This document shows positions 11,557 through 13,054 of a stretch of DNA of 13,054 nucleotides, piece by piece. The stretch spans positions 1-13,054 of the forward strand of contig CAJGCI010000039.1 of NCBI GenBank assembly GCA_904501855.1. Reading direction: 5' to 3'. Position numbers and translations under genes: made by a program. Every line of letters starts with the position of its first letter. The stretch's first letter is position 1. The stretch is from Oscillospiraceae bacterium (GTDB lineage: Bacteria > Bacillota > Clostridia > Oscillospirales > Oscillospiraceae). Below the pieces are notes generated by a model. It was not told the origin of the DNA and did no database searches. It saw only the letters and a program-made list of their open reading frames with translations.

Positions 11557-13054
11557 TCAGCCCTTGGAAACAGAGGTCCAGCACTCCTTGTCGGCATTGA
11601 ATTCATAGGTGTGCGTATTGGCCGCTTCCATTACCGGAACATAGTAGTATGTATGTGTATCCGTTACATCGGAGAAGGTCACTTTGTCCGGGAAAAGATA
11701 CATGCTTGCCATATCCACATCGCGGTCAAGTGCCGCATAGATCATAGTCACAAGCTGTGCCCGGGTGATGTTGGAATCCGGACGGAAAGTGCCGTCGGCA
11801 TAGCCGGCAACCAGACCGAGAGAAACGGCTTTCTTCACATAGGGTTCCGACCAGTGACCTTTGATATCCGAGAAATTCACATCCTGCAGCTCCGCGGGAT
11901 CGTCGAACAGCTTAGTGAGGATGGCAGCAGCTTCACCGCGGGTAATTGCGCGATCCGGACGGAAGGTCCCGTCCGAGTAGCCGCTGACCAGATCCAGAGA
12001 AGCAATGGTGTGAATCTGATTTTCGCCCCAGTGACCGGAGATATCCCGGAATCCGGGATCCCCGTTCGGGTTTTTATAGGAATCCTGAAGCAGTGCACAC
12101 AGCATGGAGGCTACTTCCGCTCTGGTGGCCGTAGCCTGGGGACGGAAGGTGCCGTCGGAGTAACCGGAGACAAAGGCTTTGTGGTCTTCGGTATTCAGAT
12201 ATTTCGGCGCGGGCTTTGCAGTTTTTGCCCTGGAGGTACGATCCTCAAGACCCAGTACGCCGAGGATCTTCCTGGCAATGCTGCGATGTCCTTCCTCCGT
12301 GGGATGGACAAAGCCGACCATCTGGGTATTGAAGGCGTCGGAGGTGAAGGGAGGAACGGTATAGATCTCCGTATCTTCTACATTCACAAAGGTGTAGCGG
12401 CTGTGATATGCACTCTGAAACTGCATGAACATGTTCATCCGGCCGATGACCACGGCAAATGCCTTGCCGATGGTGACGGCGGAGGCGCTCATGAGTTTGG
12501 TGGTCTTCAGCGGATTATAGAGACCCACTGCAATGACCTTCGCATCCGGATTGAGGTCATAGATGCTCTTCATGATGGCTTCCCAGTTCTGCATGAATCC
12601 GGCCAGACCCGTCATCATGCCCTTGACGAATGCGGCGCCCATGGCACCGGTCTCGGTGAGCTGTTCCGACAGCTGAACGACCTTTACCAGCGCATCCATG
12701 GAATCCCCGCCGGCGGCGAGTGTATCGTTGATGGCATTTTCCACCTTGCGGAGGGTCTTCTCATCGGTGATGGCAGCCTTTGCATAGGAAAAGGCATAAT
12801 TGAGTACGTCATTGGAACCGAGATGGACGGTGATAAGATCCGCCCGGGCGATGGATTCGGGGAAGTAGTTGCGGTAGTATTCCTTGTCCTCCGTAAATTT
12901 GGACAGGGAGAACAACGCATCGTCCCCCTCATAGGAGTGGTCCAGCATATACCGCAGTTCGGCGGTACGGAATCCGGTGCGGCCGAGAGGGATGAATTCT
13001 TCTGCTGCATTGTCTGCCACGATGGCAGGGTAGGCGGTATCCACACGGGCAAAT
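11557..13054 (-). CDS. Secreted SGNH/GDSL hydrolase with SLH repeats (copy 2, 5' end outside the window)
   Basis: A paralogue of the gene downstream, transcribed first; 498 residues are visible and the frame stays open to the right edge. The signal peptide and the GDS nucleophile block are therefore missing only because of the window. Alignment with copy 1 begins at FARVDTAYPAIVADNAAEEF against YAKIAVSYPALVADQVAEDM. Visible catalytic blocks are HLGSND (block III) and FVHPTEEGHR (block V, again with Gly three before the His). Three SLH repeats have TRAE, TRGE and TRAQ in the same order as copy 1. A related C-terminal tail ends TYEFNADKECWTSVSKG. It stops 31 bases before copy 1 begins; that gap holds a ribosome site and no evident promoter, so the two are probably one operon. 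The GTG at 13044 is internal, not the start. Confidence 0.9.
   Translation of the reverse strand, partial: FARVDTAYPAIVADNAAEEFIPLGRTGFRTAELRYMLDHSYEGDDALFSLSKFTEDKEYYRNYFPESIARADLITVHLGSNDVLNYAFSYAKAAITDEKTLRKVENAINDTLAAGGDSMDALVKVVQLSEQLTETGAMGAAFVKGMMTGLAGFMQNWEAIMKSIYDLNPDAKVIAVGLYNPLKTTKLMSASAVTIGKAFAVVIGRMNMFMQFQSAYHSRYTFVNVEDTEIYTVPPFTSDAFNTQMVGFVHPTEEGHRSIARKILGVLGLEDRTSRAKTAKPAPKYLNTEDHKAFVSGYSDGTFRPQATATRAEVASMLCALLQDSYKNPNGDPGFRDISGHWGENQIHTIASLDLVSGYSDGTFRPDRAITRGEAAAILTKLFDDPAELQDVNFSDIKGHWSEPYVKKAVSLGLVAGYADGTFRPDSNITRAQLVTMIYAALDRDVDMASMYLFPDKVTFSDVTDTHTYYYVPVMEAANTHTYEFNADKECWTSVSKG

Noticed and set aside
10043..12180. Repeated blocks around the SLH motifs as possible DNA repeats or CRISPR
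   Set aside because: The similarity is explained by six coding SLH repeats in two paralogous genes. Spacing is that of protein domains and there are no uniform repeats with unique spacers.

Overview
The window looks like a chromosomal segment from a Gram-positive anaerobe of the class Clostridia, probably the Oscillospiraceae/Lachnospiraceae side. This is inferred from strong GGAGG ribosome sites, frequent TTG/GTG starts, intrinsic terminators, S-layer-homology (SLH) surface proteins, a 7-transmembrane kinase paired with a SARP-type response regulator, and a small CD1871A-type CXXC protein. Nothing clearly points to a phage, plasmid, transposon, CRISPR array or RNA gene.

Layout. (1) Positions 1-138: the probable end of an upstream gene and a strong intrinsic terminator. 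(2) Positions 155-2262: a two-gene signalling operon with overlapping ends, consisting of a 7-TM histidine kinase and a response regulator with a SARP/OmpR-like DNA-binding domain. It ends in a textbook terminator. (3) Positions 2263-6181: a leader with direct repeats, a dyad and a consensus -10 box, then a 1196-residue secreted multidomain surface protein with prealbumin-like (SpaA-type) pieces, acidic Pro/Glu linkers and a cationic amphipathic tail, followed by two hairpins. (4) Positions 6218-7020: a divergent member of the Lgt (prolipoprotein diacylglyceryl transferase) family and its terminator. (5) Positions 7028-7784: a self-contained regulatory unit with a near-consensus promoter bracketed by two matching palindromes, a 70-residue XRE repressor, a 4-TM membrane protein and a terminator. 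(6) Positions 7809-9805: a redox operon with a Lar-like zinc ribbon, a TlpA-like thioredoxin lipoprotein, a 48-residue CXXC membrane protein and a polyferredoxin membrane protein, then hairpins. (7) Positions 9838-13054, minus strand: two tandem paralogous secreted SGNH/GDSL hydrolases, each with three SLH repeats; the upstream copy runs off the right edge.

How the genes may work together. The kinase and regulator sit directly upstream of the large surface protein, and SARP-like regulators usually read direct repeats, so the repeats at 2424-2440 make that protein a plausible target. The redox operon may carry electrons from a membrane iron-sulfur protein through a small CXXC protein to an extracytoplasmic thioredoxin. 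This is the most interesting candidate system in the window. The surface protein and the SLH hydrolases indicate a cell-envelope theme for the locus. Functional links are inference; gene families are assigned from motifs read by eye.
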